Assembly (NCBI GenBank): GCA_035476635.1
Contig: DATILI010000035.1
Coordinates: 1 to 64,000 of the forward strand
Origin: DATILI01 sp035476635
Lineage (GTDB): Bacteria > Pseudomonadota > Gammaproteobacteria > Burkholderiales > Burkholderiaceae_C
Length of the DNA: 64,000 nt
Reading direction: 5' to 3'
Shown here: in pieces, positions 43,397 to 54,397 of the stretch
Position numbering within the stretch: position 1 is the stretch's first letter
Layout of the letters: the number at the start of each line of letters is the position of its first letter
The notes under the pieces: model-generated
The model's database searches: none
Told to the model about the DNA's origin: nothing
What the model saw: the letters and a program-made list of their open reading frames with translations, nothing else
Translations under genes and position numbers: made by a program

Positions 43397-44617
43397 CTAA
43401 TCTGCCTGCTTGCGCAGGAAGGCGGGGATTTCGAAATCGTCCATGCCGCCGGAGGCCAGCGCGTCCACCTTGGCCGCGGCCTGGGTCCGGTTGGTGCGCC
43501 AGACGCTGGGCACGGCCATGCCGCCGTAGTCGGGCTGCGAAGCCTGGCCCGGCGTGCCGGGTGCGCCCACCACCGTGTTGATGGTCGGCACATTGAACGG
43601 CACGTTGTCGGTGCCGGTGCGCAGCACCTGCAGCGGTGGCGCGGTGCGGCGCATGCCCTGACGCGAAAGGCCGGTGGCCACCACGGTCACGCGGATGTCT
43701 TCGCCCAGCTGGTCGTCGTAGGCCGTGCCGTAGATCACGTGCGCATCGGGCGAGGCATAGGCGCGGATGGTATTCATCGCGAGCTTGGATTCGGAGAGCT
43801 TGAGCGAGCCCTTGGCCGCGGTGATCAGCACCAGCACGCCCTTGGCGCCCGAAAGGTCGATGCCTTCGAGCAGCGGGCAGGCCACGGCCTGCTCGGCGGC
43901 GATGCGCGCGCGGTCCGGGCCGCTGGCCACGGCCGTGCCCATCATGGCCTTGCCGGGCTCGCCCATCACCGTGCGCACGTCTTCGAAGTCGACGTTCACA
44001 TGGCCGGGCACATTGATGATCTCGGCAATGCCACCGACCGCGTTCTTCAGCACGTCGTTGGCGTGGGCAAAGGCTTCGTCCTGCGTGATGTCGTCACCCA
44101 GCACTTCGAGCAGCTTCTCGTTCAACACCACGATCAGCGAATCGACGTTGGCTTCCAGCTCGGTCAGGCCCTGGTCGGCATTGGTCATGCGCCGGCCGCC
44201 TTCCCAATCGAAGGGCTTGGTCACCACGCCGACCGTGAGGATGCCCATTTCCTTGGCGATGCGCGCAATCACGGGGGCCGCGCCGGTGCCGGTGCCGCCG
44301 CCCATGCCGGCGGTGATGAACAGCATGTGCGCGCCGTCGATGGCGGTGCGGATGTCGTCCTCCGCCACCTGCGCCGCGTCACGGCCCTTGTCGGGCTTGC
44401 TGCCGGCACCCAGCCCGCTGCTGCCGAGCTGGATGGTGCGGTGCGCCGCGCTGCGGCTCAAGGCCTGCGCGTCCGTGTTCGCGCAGATGAATTCCACACC
44501 TTGCACCGCGCAATCGATCATGTGCTCCACGGCGTTGCCGCCGCCGCCGCCCACGCCGATGACCTTGATCTGTGTGCCCAGGTTGAATTCCTCGACTTCA
44601 ATCATTTCGATGCTCAT
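43397..44617 (-). CDS. ftsZ: Cell division GTPase FtsZ
   Basis: FtsZ polymerises into the division ring. The 406-residue protein has the N-terminal nucleotide loop GVGGGGGNAV (about 21-30), the tubulin signature GGGTGTG (106-112), the T7 synergy loop region NVDFEDVRTVM, a variable linker and the conserved C-terminal tail DFEIPAFLRKQ that binds FtsA and ZipA. AAGGAG precedes the ATG. It follows ftsA after a 148-base gap, longer than any other gap in the cluster, which could hold an extra promoter. Confidence 0.99.
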   Translation of the reverse strand: MSIEMIEVEEFNLGTQIKVIGVGGGGGNAVEHMIDCAVQGVEFICANTDAQALSRSAAHRTIQLGSSGLGAGSKPDKGRDAAQVAEDDIRTAIDGAHMLFITAGMGGGTGTGAAPVIARIAKEMGILTVGVVTKPFDWEGGRRMTNADQGLTELEANVDSLIVVLNEKLLEVLGDDITQDEAFAHANDVLKNAVGGIAEIINVPGHVNVDFEDVRTVMGEPGKAMMGTAVASGPDRARIAAEQAVACPLLEGIDLSGAKGVLVLITAAKGSLKLSESKLAMNTIRAYASPDAHVIYGTAYDDQLGEDIRVTVVATGLSRQGMRRTAPPLQVLRTGTDNVPFNVPTINTVVGAPGTPGQASQPDYGGMAVPSVWRTNRTQAAAKVDALASGGMDDFEIPAFLRKQAD

Positions 44618-44765
44618 GTTCTAACTCCTTGATTCCTAAAACTTGCAGTTGCCAAAAATTGTCTTGTTATGTCCATGGTGCGCGCAGCGCTTCACGAGGG
44701 CGGGTCCGTGCACCGCCATCGCCAGTGGGGGCTCCCTCGGGCCCAGGCTGCGTAGTGGGCTTTCA

Positions 44766-45995
44766 TCAGAAATTTCCCACAAACCAATCTTTGACGCGCC
44801 CCATGGCGGTCTTCATCGAACCGTTTTTCTGCGCCACCTTGAAGCCGCGCAAGCGTGCGACGCGGGCTTCTTCCAGCAGGCCCATGACGGTGGCCGCGCG
44901 CGGCTGCGCCACCATGTCCGCCAGAGCGCTCGAATACTTCGGTATGCCGCGGCGCACAGGTTTCAAGAAAATGTCTTCACCGAGCTCGACCATGCCGGGC
45001 ATGACCACGCTGCCGCCGGTGAGCACAATGCCCGAGGACAGCACCTCCTCGTAACCGGACTCGCGGATCACCTGCTGCACCAGCGAGAAGATCTCCTCGA
45101 TGCGCGGCTCGATCACGCCGGCCAGCGCCTGCTTGCTCAGCATGCGCGGGCCGCGGTCGCCCAGGCCCGGCACCTCGACCTGCTGCTCCGGATCCGCCAA
45201 TAGTTGCTTGGCGTAGCCGCTTTCCACCTTGATGTCCTCGGCGTCCTTGGTCGGCGTGCGCAGGGCCATGGCGATGTCGCTGGTGATCAGATCGCCGGCG
45301 ATCGGGATCACGGCCGTATGGCGGATCGCGCCGTTGGTGAAGATCGCCACGTCGGTCGTGCCGGCGCCGATGTCCACCAGCGCCACGCCAAGCTCGCGCT
45401 CGTCTTCGGTCAGCACCGCCTGGCTGGACGCCAGCGGATTGAGCATCAGCTGCTCGACTTCCAGGCCGCAGCGGCGCACGCACTTGATGATGTTCTCGGC
45501 CGCGCTCTGCGCACCGGTGACGATATGCACCTTGGCCTCCAGGCGGATGCCGCTCATGCCGATCGGCTCCTTCACATCCTGCCCGTCGATCACGAATTCC
45601 TGCGGCTCCACCAAAAGCAGTCGCTGGTCGGTGGAGATGTTGATGGCGCGGGCAGTCTCGACCACGCGCGCAACATCGGCCGGCGTGACTTCGCGGTCTT
45701 TCACCGCCACCATGCCGCTGGAATTGATGCCGCGAATGTGGCTGCCGGTGATGCCGGTGTACACGCGCGTGATCTTGCAGTCGGCCATCAGCTCGGCCTC
45801 TTTCAAGGCCTGCTGGATGCTTTGCACGGTGGCATCGATGTTCACGACCACGCCGCGCTTCAAGCCGTTGCTTGGCGCCACGCCCAGGCCGGCGAGCTTG
45901 AGCTCGCCATTGGGCAACACCTCGGCCACCACCGCCATCACCTTGGCGGTCCCGATGTCCAGCCCCACTACCAGGTCCTTGTACTCTTTTGCCAT
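44766..45995 (-). CDS. ftsA: Cell division protein FtsA
   Basis: FtsA is an actin-like ATPase that ties FtsZ to the membrane. The 409 residues start with the phosphate-1 motif VVGLDIGTAKVMAVV, have GAGTTDVAIF (phosphate 2) near residue 210 and GIVLTGGSVVMPG (adenosine motif) near 335, and end in an amphipathic helix (MKTAMGRVKDWFVGNF) that binds the membrane. It lies 60 bases after ftsQ. Confidence 0.98.
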   Translation of the reverse strand: MAKEYKDLVVGLDIGTAKVMAVVAEVLPNGELKLAGLGVAPSNGLKRGVVVNIDATVQSIQQALKEAELMADCKITRVYTGITGSHIRGINSSGMVAVKDREVTPADVARVVETARAINISTDQRLLLVEPQEFVIDGQDVKEPIGMSGIRLEAKVHIVTGAQSAAENIIKCVRRCGLEVEQLMLNPLASSQAVLTEDERELGVALVDIGAGTTDVAIFTNGAIRHTAVIPIAGDLITSDIAMALRTPTKDAEDIKVESGYAKQLLADPEQQVEVPGLGDRGPRMLSKQALAGVIEPRIEEIFSLVQQVIRESGYEEVLSSGIVLTGGSVVMPGMVELGEDIFLKPVRRGIPKYSSALADMVAQPRAATVMGLLEEARVARLRGFKVAQKNGSMKTAMGRVKDWFVGNF

Positions 45996-46055
45996 ATATC
46001 AGCCTGTTCCATGCACCTAGGTCTAAGAATTTCCACTGCTCGACTACTTACCCAA

Positions 46056-46838
46056 CTACTTCTTCGGCTGCGCTGTCAAGGTTGTCACGCCGCGCAGGCG
46101 CAGCGCGTAACCCTCGCCGTAGCGCAAGTCCGCCGTTTCCACCGCATCGGCAGAGCGCCCGTGCCGCGCAGCAATCTGCGTCAACGTGTGCACAAAACGC
46201 TCCGTGCGCGCCGACAGCTCCTGAACCGTCCCGCTTCCCAATTCGATGACCGCGCCGGCATCGGTGCGCGCGCGCCAGCCGCCCCGGCTGGTCAGCTCCA
46301 GCTGGTCCAGGCTCGTGTCCAGCGGCACGAACAAGGGCGCCAGCGCGCGGTACATGGCCAGCACCTGCGCGGCCTGGCCTTGCGGTCCGGCCAGGCGCGG
46401 CAGGTCGTCCAGCTCGACCTCGCCGATGTTGGCTTCAAACACTTCGCCCAGCGTGCTGATCAGCCGCGAATCGCCCTCGCTACCCCAGAACGCGGCCACC
46501 TGGTGCTCCTGCAGCACGACCTTCAGCCGGTTGGGAAACTCGCGCCGCACCAGTGCCCGGCGAACCCAGGGCACGGCCTCGAAGGCGTTGCGCGTCTTGC
46601 CCAGGTCCACCGTGAAGAAATTGCCGTCCAGCTTGGGCGCGACATTGGCCCTGAGCGTGACGACGTTGTTGTGCACCAGGTCGCCCTGCACGCTGATGCC
46701 GCCGATGGCAAACAGCGGATGGCGCACAGCCCACCACAGCAATGCCGCCAACGCCACGACGATCACGCCCGTGAACAAGACCGAAGCGGTCAGGTTCATG
46801 AGCTTGACGTCCATGGGCGCGGGCAGCGCGGCGTTCAT
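46056..46838 (-). CDS. ftsQ: Cell division protein FtsQ
   Basis: FtsQ is a bitopic membrane protein that recruits FtsB/FtsL and later divisome members. The ATG at 46838 overlaps the ddl stop (ATGA at 46835-46838), giving 260 residues. One membrane helix (about 16-38) follows a short cytoplasmic end; the POTRA domain starts at about 43 ([12 protein letters not shown]) and the beta domain includes [13 protein letters not shown]. FtsB is not encoded beside it, which is usual. Confidence 0.95.
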   Translation of the reverse strand: MNAALPAPMDVKLMNLTASVLFTGVIVVALAALLWWAVRHPLFAIGGISVQGDLVHNNVVTLRANVAPKLDGNFFTVDLGKTRNAFEAVPWVRRALVRREFPNRLKVVLQEHQVAAFWGSEGDSRLISTLGEVFEANIGEVELDDLPRLAGPQGQAAQVLAMYRALAPLFVPLDTSLDQLELTSRGGWRARTDAGAVIELGSGTVQELSARTERFVHTLTQIAARHGRSADAVETADLRYGEGYALRLRGVTTLTAQPKK

Positions 46839-47791
46839 GCTTGGTGCTCCAGCGCCGCATCGGCGAGCAACTGCACGCACAGGTCTTCATAGCTGATGCC
46901 GGCGGCGCGCGCCGACATCGGGACCAGCGAATGGCCCGTCATGCCGGGCGAGGTGTTGATCTCCAGCAGATAAGGTTTGCGCGTAGCCGCATCGATCATC
47001 ACGTCGAGCCGGCCCCAGCCACGGCAACCGAGCACGCGGTAGGCCTTGAGAACGATCTCCTGGATCGCGGCTTCCTCGCCCTCGGGCAGGCCGCAGGGCA
47101 CGAGGTACTTGGTGTCGTCGGTGAAATACTTGTTCTGGTAGTCGTAGTTGCCCGCGGGCGCGACGATGCGGATCACCGGCAGTGCACGCGCGTTCGCGCC
47201 CGTGCCAAGCACCGGGCAAGTGACTTCGTCGCCGCTGATGAACTGCTCGCACAATACATCGGCGTCGAGTTGCGCCGCCTGCTCCACGGCTGCCGCCATT
47301 TCGGAATAGCCGGCCACCTTGGCGACGCCAATGGAAGAACCCTCGCGCGCGGGCTTGACGATCAGCGGCAGCCCCAGGTCATCGGGCACGGCGACGACCT
47401 GCTCGCGGCCATATGCGCCACGGTGCAGCAGCACATATTTCGGCGTTGGCAGGCCCTCGGCAAGCCAGACGCGCTTGGTCATGACCTTGTCGATCGCAAT
47501 GCTCGATGCCATCACACCCGAGCCGGTGTAGGGAATACCCAGCAGTTCGAGCGCGCCCTGCACCGTGCCGTCTTCACCGAAGCGGCCGTGCAAGGCGATG
47601 AAGCAGCGCGCAAAGCCTTCGGCTTTCAACTCGGACAAGTCGCGCTCTGCCGGATCGAAAGCGTGCGCGTCGATGCCACGCGATTGCAAAGCCTTGAGCA
47701 CGCCGTCGCCGGACATGAGCGAGACCTCGCGCTCGGCCGACCGGCCGCCCATCAGCACGGCGACTTTTCCGAAGTCCGGTTTTACATTCAT
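46835..47791 (-). CDS. ddl: D-alanine--D-alanine ligase
   Basis: Ddl makes the D-Ala-D-Ala dipeptide that MurF adds to the precursor. The ATG at 47791 overlaps the murC stop by four bases and gives 318 residues of the shorter DdlB type. Visible are the N-terminal [29 protein letters not shown] in the ATP-grasp, and [16 protein letters not shown] at the C-terminal metal and substrate site. Confidence 0.97.
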   Translation of the reverse strand: MNVKPDFGKVAVLMGGRSAEREVSLMSGDGVLKALQSRGIDAHAFDPAERDLSELKAEGFARCFIALHGRFGEDGTVQGALELLGIPYTGSGVMASSIAIDKVMTKRVWLAEGLPTPKYVLLHRGAYGREQVVAVPDDLGLPLIVKPAREGSSIGVAKVAGYSEMAAAVEQAAQLDADVLCEQFISGDEVTCPVLGTGANARALPVIRIVAPAGNYDYQNKYFTDDTKYLVPCGLPEGEEAAIQEIVLKAYRVLGCRGWGRLDVMIDAATRKPYLLEINTSPGMTGHSLVPMSARAAGISYEDLCVQLLADAALEHQA

Positions 47792-49203
47792 GACTTCGCC
47801 CCCAGTTCCACCACCTTGGCGGGCACGGCGCCGATGGAGCCCGCGCCCATGCACATCACCACGTCGCCATCGCGGGCGTTGTCCAGGATGGCCTGCGGCA
47901 TGGCGGCAATGTCGTCGATGAATACCGGTTCGAGTTTGCCCGCCACGCGCAAGGCACGCGCCAGCGAGCGGCCATCGGCCGCGACGATGGGCGCCTCGCC
48001 GGCCGCATACACCTCGGCCAGCAGCACCGCGTCAGCACCATTGCCGATGACCTTGACAAAATCCTCGAAGCAGTCGCGCGTGCGCGTGTAGCGGTGTGGC
48101 TGGAACGCCAGTACCAGGCGGCGGCCCGGAAAGGCGCCGCGTGCAGCGGCCAGCGTGGCCGCCATTTCCACCGGATGGTGGCCGTAGTCGTCGATGACTT
48201 CAAACTTGCCGCCCCCGTTCTCGGGCCTGGCCGGCACCTCGCCATAGTGCTGGAAGCGCCGGCCCACGCCCTTGAAACCGGCCAGGCCTTTTTGCACGGC
48301 CGCATCAGGGATGTTCAGCTCCACCGCCACCGCGATGGCCGACAGGGCGTTGAGCACATTGTGTTCGCCGGCGAGGTTCAGCACGATGTCCAGGTCCGGC
48401 AGGGTCACGCCGTTGCGCCGCTGCGCGGTGAAATGCATTTGCCCGCCGACGGCGCGCACGTTCACGGCGCGCACCTGGGCATCTTCGCCGAAGCCGTAGC
48501 TGGTGATGGGGCAGGAAACCTGGGGCACGATCTCGCGCACCGCCGGGTCATCCGTGCACAGGATCGCCGTGCCGTAGAACGGCATGCGGTGCAGGAAGTC
48601 GACGAAAGCCGCCTTCAGCCGGCTGAAGTCATGGCCATAGGTCTCCATGTGGTCGGCATCGATGTTGGTCACCACCGCCATCACCGGCAGCAAATTGAGG
48701 AACGAGGCATCGGACTCGTCGGCCTCGACCACGATGTAGTCGCCGCTGCCGAGCTTGGCATTGGCGCCCGCGCTGTTCAGGCGCCCGCCGATCACGAAGG
48801 TCGGGTCCAGCCCGGCCTCGGCCAGCACGCTGGCCACCAGGCTGGTGGTGGTGGTCTTGCCGTGCGTACCGGCAATGGCGATGCCCTGCTTCAGGCGCAT
48901 CAGCTCGGTCAGCATCAACGCGCGCGGCACGACAGGGATTTTCTTCTCGCGCGCGACGATGACTTCGGGGTTGTCCGCCTGCACGGCCGTTGAGGTGACG
49001 ACCGCATCGGCCCCCGCGACGTTGGCGGTGGCGTGGCCCACGTAGGTCGTCACGCCCAGGCCCGCAAGCCGTCGCAAGGTCGCGCTGTCAGACAGGTCGG
49101 AGCCCGAAATCACGTAGCCGAGATTGAGCAGCACCTCGGCGATGCCGGACATGCCGGAACCGCCCACGCCGACAAAATGTATATGTTTAATGGCGTGTTT
49201 CAT
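47788..49203 (-). CDS. murC: UDP-N-acetylmuramate--L-alanine ligase
   Basis: MurC adds L-Ala to UDP-MurNAc, the first amino acid of the stem peptide. The ATG at 49203 overlaps the murG stop (49200-49203) and gives 471 residues. The UDP-binding loop is [16 protein letters not shown], the ATP P-loop is [11 protein letters not shown] (111-121), and DDYGHHPVE marks the C-terminal domain. It is distinguished from Mpl (11400-12776) by the N-terminal HFVGVGG and cluster position. Confidence 0.97.
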   Translation of the reverse strand: MKHAIKHIHFVGVGGSGMSGIAEVLLNLGYVISGSDLSDSATLRRLAGLGVTTYVGHATANVAGADAVVTSTAVQADNPEVIVAREKKIPVVPRALMLTELMRLKQGIAIAGTHGKTTTTSLVASVLAEAGLDPTFVIGGRLNSAGANAKLGSGDYIVVEADESDASFLNLLPVMAVVTNIDADHMETYGHDFSRLKAAFVDFLHRMPFYGTAILCTDDPAVREIVPQVSCPITSYGFGEDAQVRAVNVRAVGGQMHFTAQRRNGVTLPDLDIVLNLAGEHNVLNALSAIAVAVELNIPDAAVQKGLAGFKGVGRRFQHYGEVPARPENGGGKFEVIDDYGHHPVEMAATLAAARGAFPGRRLVLAFQPHRYTRTRDCFEDFVKVIGNGADAVLLAEVYAAGEAPIVAADGRSLARALRVAGKLEPVFIDDIAAMPQAILDNARDGDVVMCMGAGSIGAVPAKVVELGAKS

Positions 49204-50282
49204 TTCGCCAACTCCTCGCATGCGGCCACCACCTCAGTGGTGGCACCGATTTTTTGCATTGCCTTGGCCCGCTGTGCGCAGGCCAGGAGCGCCGGGCGCT
49301 CCATCCTTTGCAGCATCTGCGCCAGGTGCTGCGGCGTCAGTTCGCCCTGGGGCAGCAGCCAGCCGGCATTGGCGTTGACCAGGAATTTCGCGTTCGTCGT
49401 CTGGTGGTCGTCCACCGCCGCGGGGAACGGCACGAAGATCGCGGCCGCGCCGACGGCGGCGATCTCGGTCACCGTGCTCGCACCGGCGCGGCAGACGATC
49501 ACGTCGGCCTCGGCGAAGGCCTGGGCGGTGTCCTCGATGAACGGTGTGAGTTCAGCCAGCACACCGGCAGCCGTGTAGTTGGCGCGCAGCGCATCGATCT
49601 GTTTTGCGCCACTTTGGTGAAGCACCTTCGGCCGCTGCCCGGAAGGGATCAAGGCCAACGCCTTGGGCACCACCTCGTTGAGCGCCTGCGCGCCCAGGCT
49701 GCCGCCGACCACCAGCAGCTTCAAGGGGCCGCTGCGCCCGGCAAAGCGGCTTTGCGGATCGAGCTGCTGCAAGAATGCCGCGCGCAAGGGGTTGCCGACC
49801 CAGCGGGCCTTTTTCAGCGCATCGGGAAAGGCGCTGAAGATGCGGTCTGCGATGCCGGCGAGCACGCGGTTGGCCATGCCGGCAACCGAGTTCTGCTCGT
49901 GCAGCACCAAGGGCTTGCCGAGCAGCACACCCATCATGCCGCCGGGAAAGCTCACGTAGCCGCCCAGGCCCACCACCACGTCGGGCTTGACCCGCCGCAC
50001 CGTTTGCAGGCTTTGCCAGAAGGCCTTGAGCAGGCGCAGGGGCAGCAGGGCCAGGGTCACCGGCCCCTTGCCGCGCACGCCGGCAAAGTCGATCGCTTCG
50101 AAGGCAAAGCCGCGCGGCGGGACCAACTGGCTTTCCATGCTCGGGTTGGCCGGCGTGCCGCGCCCGCCGAGCCAGTGCACACGCCAGCCGCGCTCGCGCA
50201 GCGCCTGGGCGACCGCGAGGCCCGGGAAGATATGGCCGCCCGTGCCACCGGCCATGATGAGGGCGCAGCGCTGTTGTGTCAT
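49200..50282 (-). CDS. murG: Undecaprenyl-PP-MurNAc-pentapeptide GlcNAc transferase
   Basis: MurG is a peripheral membrane GT-B glycosyltransferase that turns lipid I into lipid II. The 360 residues include the N-terminal [45 protein letters not shown] and the UDP-GlcNAc site [15 protein letters not shown]. Start and stop overlap ftsW and murC by four bases each. Confidence 0.97.
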   Translation of the reverse strand: MTQQRCALIMAGGTGGHIFPGLAVAQALRERGWRVHWLGGRGTPANPSMESQLVPPRGFAFEAIDFAGVRGKGPVTLALLPLRLLKAFWQSLQTVRRVKPDVVVGLGGYVSFPGGMMGVLLGKPLVLHEQNSVAGMANRVLAGIADRIFSAFPDALKKARWVGNPLRAAFLQQLDPQSRFAGRSGPLKLLVVGGSLGAQALNEVVPKALALIPSGQRPKVLHQSGAKQIDALRANYTAAGVLAELTPFIEDTAQAFAEADVIVCRAGASTVTEIAAVGAAAIFVPFPAAVDDHQTTNAKFLVNANAGWLLPQGELTPQHLAQMLQRMERPALLACAQRAKAMQKIGATTEVVAACEELAK

Positions 50283-51526
50283 GCGCGTCCTCCCCGCATC
50301 AAGGTCTTGCTCTCGAAGTCAATCCGCAACACCACGGCAATCGCCACGAGATTCATCAGGATGGCCGAACCGCCGTAACTCATCAGCGGCAAGGTCAGGC
50401 CCTTGGTCGGCAGCGCACCCAGGTTCACGCCCATGTTGATGAAGGCCTGAAATCCCATCCAGATGCCGACGCCCTGCGCCACCAGGCCGGCGAAGACGCG
50501 GTCCAGGGCGATCGCCTGGCGCCCGATGTGCATGATGCGGCGCGTCATCCAGAGGAACAGGCCGATCACGCAAACCACGCCGACCAAGCCAAACTCCTCG
50601 CCGATCACGGCCAGCAGAAAATCGGTATGGGCCTCTGGCAGCCAGTGCAGTTTTTCGACGCTTCCACCCAGGCCCACGCCAAAGATCTCGCCACGGCCGA
50701 TGGCGATCAGCGAATGCGAAAGCTGGTAGCCCTTGCCCAGGGCGTGCTTTTCGCTCCAGGGGTCGAGATAGGCAAAGATGCGTTCGCGCCGCCAGTCGCT
50801 CAGGGCGATCATCAGGCCGAATGCGACCACGATCACGGCGGCGATCAGGAAGAACATGCGGGCGTTGACACCACCCAGGAACAGGATGCCCATGGCGATC
50901 ACCGCGATCACCATGAAGGCGCCCATGTCCGGTTCGGCCAGCAGCAGCAGGCCAACCACGGCGACCGCCACCGCCATCGGCAGCACGGCGCGAAAGAAGC
51001 GCTCTTTCACGTCCATCTTGCGCACCATGTAGTCGGCCGCATACAGCAGCACCGCGAACTTGGCGAGCTCGGACGGCTGGAACCCCATGAAACCCAGCGA
51101 GATCCAGCGCCGCGCACCGTTGACCATCGTGCCCACATGCGGAATGAGCACCGCGATCAGCAGGACCAGCGAGGCCACGAACAGCCAAGGCGCGGCCTTT
51201 TCCCAGGTCGCGATCGGCACCTGGAAGGCGAGCAGCGCAACCACGAATGCAAGCACCAGCGAGATCACATGCCGCGTGAGGAAGTAAGTATGCGAATAGC
51301 GGGCGAAGCGCGGGTTGTCAGGCATCGCGATGGAGGCCGAGTAGACCATCACCAGGCCGAAGGCCAGCAGGGCCACCGTCACCCAGAGCAGGGGCTGGTC
51401 GAAACCCAGTGCGCGAACCGGGGTGGAAGTCGTGCGCCCATAGCCGCCGCTGCTGCCCGTCCCCAGGCGCACAGGCAAGGCGTCCGCCGCTGCTTGCGGC
51501 AAGCTGCGAAGCCAGGCGGGCATCAT
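50279..51526 (-). CDS. ftsW: Divisome SEDS glycosyltransferase FtsW
   Basis: FtsW polymerises septal glycan with FtsI. The 415-residue protein has a cytoplasmic N-terminal extension of about 45 residues and then about ten membrane helices. SEDS motifs include [21 protein letters not shown], the large periplasmic loop with [14 protein letters not shown] [12 protein letters not shown], and the C-terminal [13 protein letters not shown]. The length and N-terminal extension separate it from RodA at 25720-26874. It overlaps murD and murG by four bases each. Confidence 0.97.
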   Translation of the reverse strand: MMPAWLRSLPQAAADALPVRLGTGSSGGYGRTTSTPVRALGFDQPLLWVTVALLAFGLVMVYSASIAMPDNPRFARYSHTYFLTRHVISLVLAFVVALLAFQVPIATWEKAAPWLFVASLVLLIAVLIPHVGTMVNGARRWISLGFMGFQPSELAKFAVLLYAADYMVRKMDVKERFFRAVLPMAVAVAVVGLLLLAEPDMGAFMVIAVIAMGILFLGGVNARMFFLIAAVIVVAFGLMIALSDWRRERIFAYLDPWSEKHALGKGYQLSHSLIAIGRGEIFGVGLGGSVEKLHWLPEAHTDFLLAVIGEEFGLVGVVCVIGLFLWMTRRIMHIGRQAIALDRVFAGLVAQGVGIWMGFQAFINMGVNLGALPTKGLTLPLMSYGGSAILMNLVAIAVVLRIDFESKTLMRGGRA

Positions 51527-53214
51527 GCCCCGCCCTCCAACTCGATGCCGGCCTGCTCGGCCAGCGCGGCGACGGCTTCGCGGAACACCTGGGCACGGTG
51601 GCCATAGTTCTCGAACATGTCGAAGCTGGCGCAGGCGGGCGACATGAGCACTGCATCGCCCGCGTGCGCACGCTCGGCGGCCAGGGCAACGGCCTCCTGC
51701 ATGGAGCTTGCGTCCTGCAGCGGCACACCGGTTGATTCGAGCAGGGCCCGGATTTGCGGGGCGTCACGGCCGATCAGCACCACGGCGCGCACGAAGCGCG
51801 CGACCGGCGGTGCCAGCGGCGCAAAGTCCTGGCCCTTGCCGTCACCGCCCAGGATCACCACCAGCTTGCGGTCAGCGCCCAGGCCGTGCAGCGCGGCGAC
51901 AGTTGCGCCGACGTTGGTGCCTTTGCTGTCGTCGAAGTATTCGACGTCGTTGATGATGCCCACCGGGTCCACGCGATGCGGTTCGCCGCGGTATTCACGC
52001 AAGCCATAGAGCATGGGGCCCAGCGGGCAGCCTGCCGCCAGAGCCAAGGCGAGTGCGGCCAGCGCGTTGACCGAGTTGTGCCGGCCACGGATGCGCAATG
52101 CGTCGCACGGCATCAGGCGCTGGATATGCAGCTCTTCTTCCTCGTCAAAATTGTGGGCCCCCACGCTTGCCACTTCGTGTGCTGCGCTGCCCCCCGAGGG
52201 GGCTGCCGCAGCTTGGGACGGCCCGGCGCTGCGGCGGCGGCGCTTGCGGGTTTCGTCCGCCTCCAGCGCGCGCACCAGCCAGGCCATGCCGTTGACGACC
52301 TCGACACCAAAGTCACCGGGGCGCTGCGGCATGTCGCCGCCGAATGTCACATGCTCGCGCAGTTGCGGCTTTTGCAGCTTGACGCGCAGAGGTTCCGGAG
52401 GACGTGAGGCCCCCACGCTCGTCACTGCGTGTACTTCGCTGCCCCCCGAGGGGGCCGCTGCCGCCTTCGGGCGGCCGGGCGGCGGCAGCATCGCCATCAC
52501 CAGCGGGTCTTCGCGGTTGAGCAGCATCAGGGTCTTCGCGCCGAAGATGCGCGCCTTGGCCGCGGCGTAGGCGCGCATGTCGCCATGCCAGTCCAGGTGG
52601 TCTTGCGTCACGTTGAGCACGGCCGCGGCCGTTGGCTCGAAGGCCGCGACGCCCTCCAGCTGGAAGCTGGATAACTCAAGCACCCAGACCTCGGGCAAGG
52701 TATTCGCGTCGACCCGCTCGGCCAGGGTGTCCAGCAGGGACGGCCCGATGTTGCCGGCAACCGCCACGGATTTTCCGGCGCGCTCCACCAGTTGTCCGGC
52801 AAGCGCGGTGACCGTGGTCTTGCCGTTGGTGCCGGTCACGGCCAGCACGGCGGGCGTGTAGCCTTGGCTTTCCTTCAAATCGGCCAGGCCTTGCGCGAAC
52901 AGGTCCAGCTCGCCGCCGGTCCACAGGCCGATACTCCTGGCCATGTCGATCACAGGCGAGAACAGCGCCGGTGCCAAGCCGGGTGAGCGAAACACGGCAC
53001 GTACGGGCGTGCCCTCGACCAGTGCCGCATCCAGCGGCCCGCTGATGAATTGGGCATCGGGCAACTGCTCAAGCAAGGCGGCCAATTGCGGTGGCGCCTC
53101 GCGCGTATCCGCCACGCGCACGTTGGCGCCGCATCGCGCACACCAGCGCGCCATCGCCAGGCCGGACACGCCCAGGCCCAGGATGAGAACAGTTTGGTCT
53201 TGAAGCTGGTTCAC
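51523..53214 (-). CDS. murD: UDP-MurNAc-L-Ala--D-Glu ligase, enlarged by in-frame repeats
   Basis: MurD adds D-Glu to the precursor. The core is complete: N-terminal [20 protein letters not shown]-loop [13 protein letters not shown] (126-138), [13 protein letters not shown] and the C-terminal [12 protein letters not shown]. At 563 residues it is about 125 longer than the E. coli enzyme (438). Two in-frame inserts (about 245-269 and 329-353) read [19 protein letters not shown] and [18 protein letters not shown]; they are translated copies of the dispersed repeat also found between rodA and the kinase gene. They probably form surface loops that spare activity, since the gene is single-copy here and essential. 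Both ends overlap neighbours or nearly so. Confidence 0.95.
   Translation of the reverse strand: MNQLQDQTVLILGLGVSGLAMARWCARCGANVRVADTREAPPQLAALLEQLPDAQFISGPLDAALVEGTPVRAVFRSPGLAPALFSPVIDMARSIGLWTGGELDLFAQGLADLKESQGYTPAVLAVTGTNGKTTVTALAGQLVERAGKSVAVAGNIGPSLLDTLAERVDANTLPEVWVLELSSFQLEGVAAFEPTAAAVLNVTQDHLDWHGDMRAYAAAKARIFGAKTLMLLNREDPLVMAMLPPPGRPKAAAAPSGGSEVHAVTSVGASRPPEPLRVKLQKPQLREHVTFGGDMPQRPGDFGVEVVNGMAWLVRALEADETRKRRRRSAGPSQAAAAPSGGSAAHEVASVGAHNFDEEEELHIQRLMPCDALRIRGRHNSVNALAALALALAAGCPLGPMLYGLREYRGEPHRVDPVGIINDVEYFDDSKGTNVGATVAALHGLGADRKLVVILGGDGKGQDFAPLAPPVARFVRAVVLIGRDAPQIRALLESTGVPLQDASSMQEAVALAAERAHAGDAVLMSPACASFDMFENYGHRAQVFREAVAALAEQAGIELEGGA
52155..52228 (-). repeat. Dispersed palindromic repeat, copy B (inside murD)
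   Basis: About 74 bases matching copy A (26914-26988) in opposite orientation, with the central palindrome GCCCCCTCGGGGGGC and AAGCGTGGGGGCC at its end. The length difference from murD without it is a multiple of three, so the frame stays open and it encodes about 25 extra residues. Confidence 0.88.
52408..52480 (-). repeat. Dispersed palindromic repeat, copy C (inside murD)
   Basis: About 73 bases, the closest match to copy A (shares GGCAG, TACACGCAGTGA and the GGCCGCCC-x-AAGGCG start). It lies 180 bases from copy B in the same orientation and encodes about 25 residues (near 245-269) of MurD. Confidence 0.88.
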
Positions 53215-53218
53215 ACTT

Positions 53219-54397
53219 TCACCTGAGCTTCAAGGTCGAGAGGCCCACCAGGCACAGCAGCATGGTGATGATCCAGAAGCGCACGACGACCTGCGTTTCC
53301 TTCCAGCCGGTTTTCTCGAAGTGGTGGTGCAGCGGCGCCATCTTGAGAAAGCGCCGGCCCTCGCCGTATTTTTTCTTGGTGTACTTGAACCAGACGACCT
53401 GGATCATCACCGAGAGCGCCTCCACCACGAAGATGCCGCCCATGATGGCCAGCACGATTTCCTGGCGCACGATGACGGCGATGGTTCCCAGGGCGCCGCC
53501 CAGCGCCAGCGCGCCAACGTCACCCATGAACACCTGGGCCGGATGGGTGTTGAACCAGAGGAAGGCCAGGCCGGCACCGGCCATGGCCGCGCAGAAGATC
53601 AGCAGTTCGCCCGAGCCTGGGATATGGGGAAAGAACAGGTATTTCGAATACACCGAGCTGCCGGTCACGTAGGCAAACACGCCGAGTGCCGAGCCGACCA
53701 TGACCACCGGCATGATGGCGAGGCCATCCAGGCCATCGGTCAGGTTCACAGCGTTGCTTGAACCCACGATGACGAGATAGGTCAGGATCACAAAACCGAA
53801 CACGCCCAGCGGGTAGCTGATTTCCTTGAAGAACGGCAGCAGCAGCCCGGCCTTGGGCGGCAGGTTGACGTCGAAGCCCGATTGCACCCATTTGAAGAAC
53901 AGTTCGATCACGCGCAGGTTGGAGCTTTCGGAAATGCTGAACACGAGATACAGCGCTGCCAGCAGGCCAATCACCGATTGCCAGAAATACTTTTCGCGCG
54001 AACGCATGCCTTCGGGATCCTTGTGCACGACCTTGCGCCAGTCGTCGACCCAGCCGATCGCGCCGAAGCCCAGGGTCACCAGCAGCACGATCCAGACAAA
54101 GCGATTGGACAAGTCGAACCACAGCAAGGTGGAGACGGCGATGGACAGCAGGATCAGCACGCCGCCCATGGTTGGCGTGCCACGCTTGGCCAGATGCGAC
54201 TCCATGCCGTAGCCGCGAATGGGCTGGCCGATCTTGAGGGCAGCCAGGCGGCTGATGACCCAGGGGCCCGCCAGCAGGCCGATCAGCAGCGAGGTCAGCG
54301 CCGCCATCACGGCACGAAACGTGAGGTACTGGAACACCCGGAAAAAACCAAACTCGGGTGACAGTGCTTGCAGCCATTGGGCCAGGCTAAGCAGCAT
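53219..54397 (-). CDS. mraY: Phospho-MurNAc-pentapeptide translocase
   Basis: MraY transfers phospho-MurNAc-pentapeptide to undecaprenyl phosphate, making lipid I at the inner membrane. The ATG at 54397 (GAGGAG upstream) overlaps the murF stop by 11 bases and gives 392 residues with about ten membrane helices. Signatures are [20 protein letters not shown] (catalytic Asp pair), [13 protein letters not shown] and [12 protein letters not shown], and APLHHHFE in the last cytoplasmic loop. Confidence 0.97.
   Translation of the reverse strand: MLLSLAQWLQALSPEFGFFRVFQYLTFRAVMAALTSLLIGLLAGPWVISRLAALKIGQPIRGYGMESHLAKRGTPTMGGVLILLSIAVSTLLWFDLSNRFVWIVLLVTLGFGAIGWVDDWRKVVHKDPEGMRSREKYFWQSVIGLLAALYLVFSISESSNLRVIELFFKWVQSGFDVNLPPKAGLLLPFFKEISYPLGVFGFVILTYLVIVGSSNAVNLTDGLDGLAIMPVVMVGSALGVFAYVTGSSVYSKYLFFPHIPGSGELLIFCAAMAGAGLAFLWFNTHPAQVFMGDVGALALGGALGTIAVIVRQEIVLAIMGGIFVVEALSVMIQVVWFKYTKKKYGEGRRFLKMAPLHHHFEKTGWKETQVVVRFWIITMLLCLVGLSTLKLR

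Noticed and set aside
44690..44760. A possible further copy of the dispersed repeat before ftsZ
   Set aside because: Only short GC-rich similarity (CCAGTGGGGGCT, CCCTCGGGCCC) is present; the palindrome and the ACACGCAGTGA block are missing.
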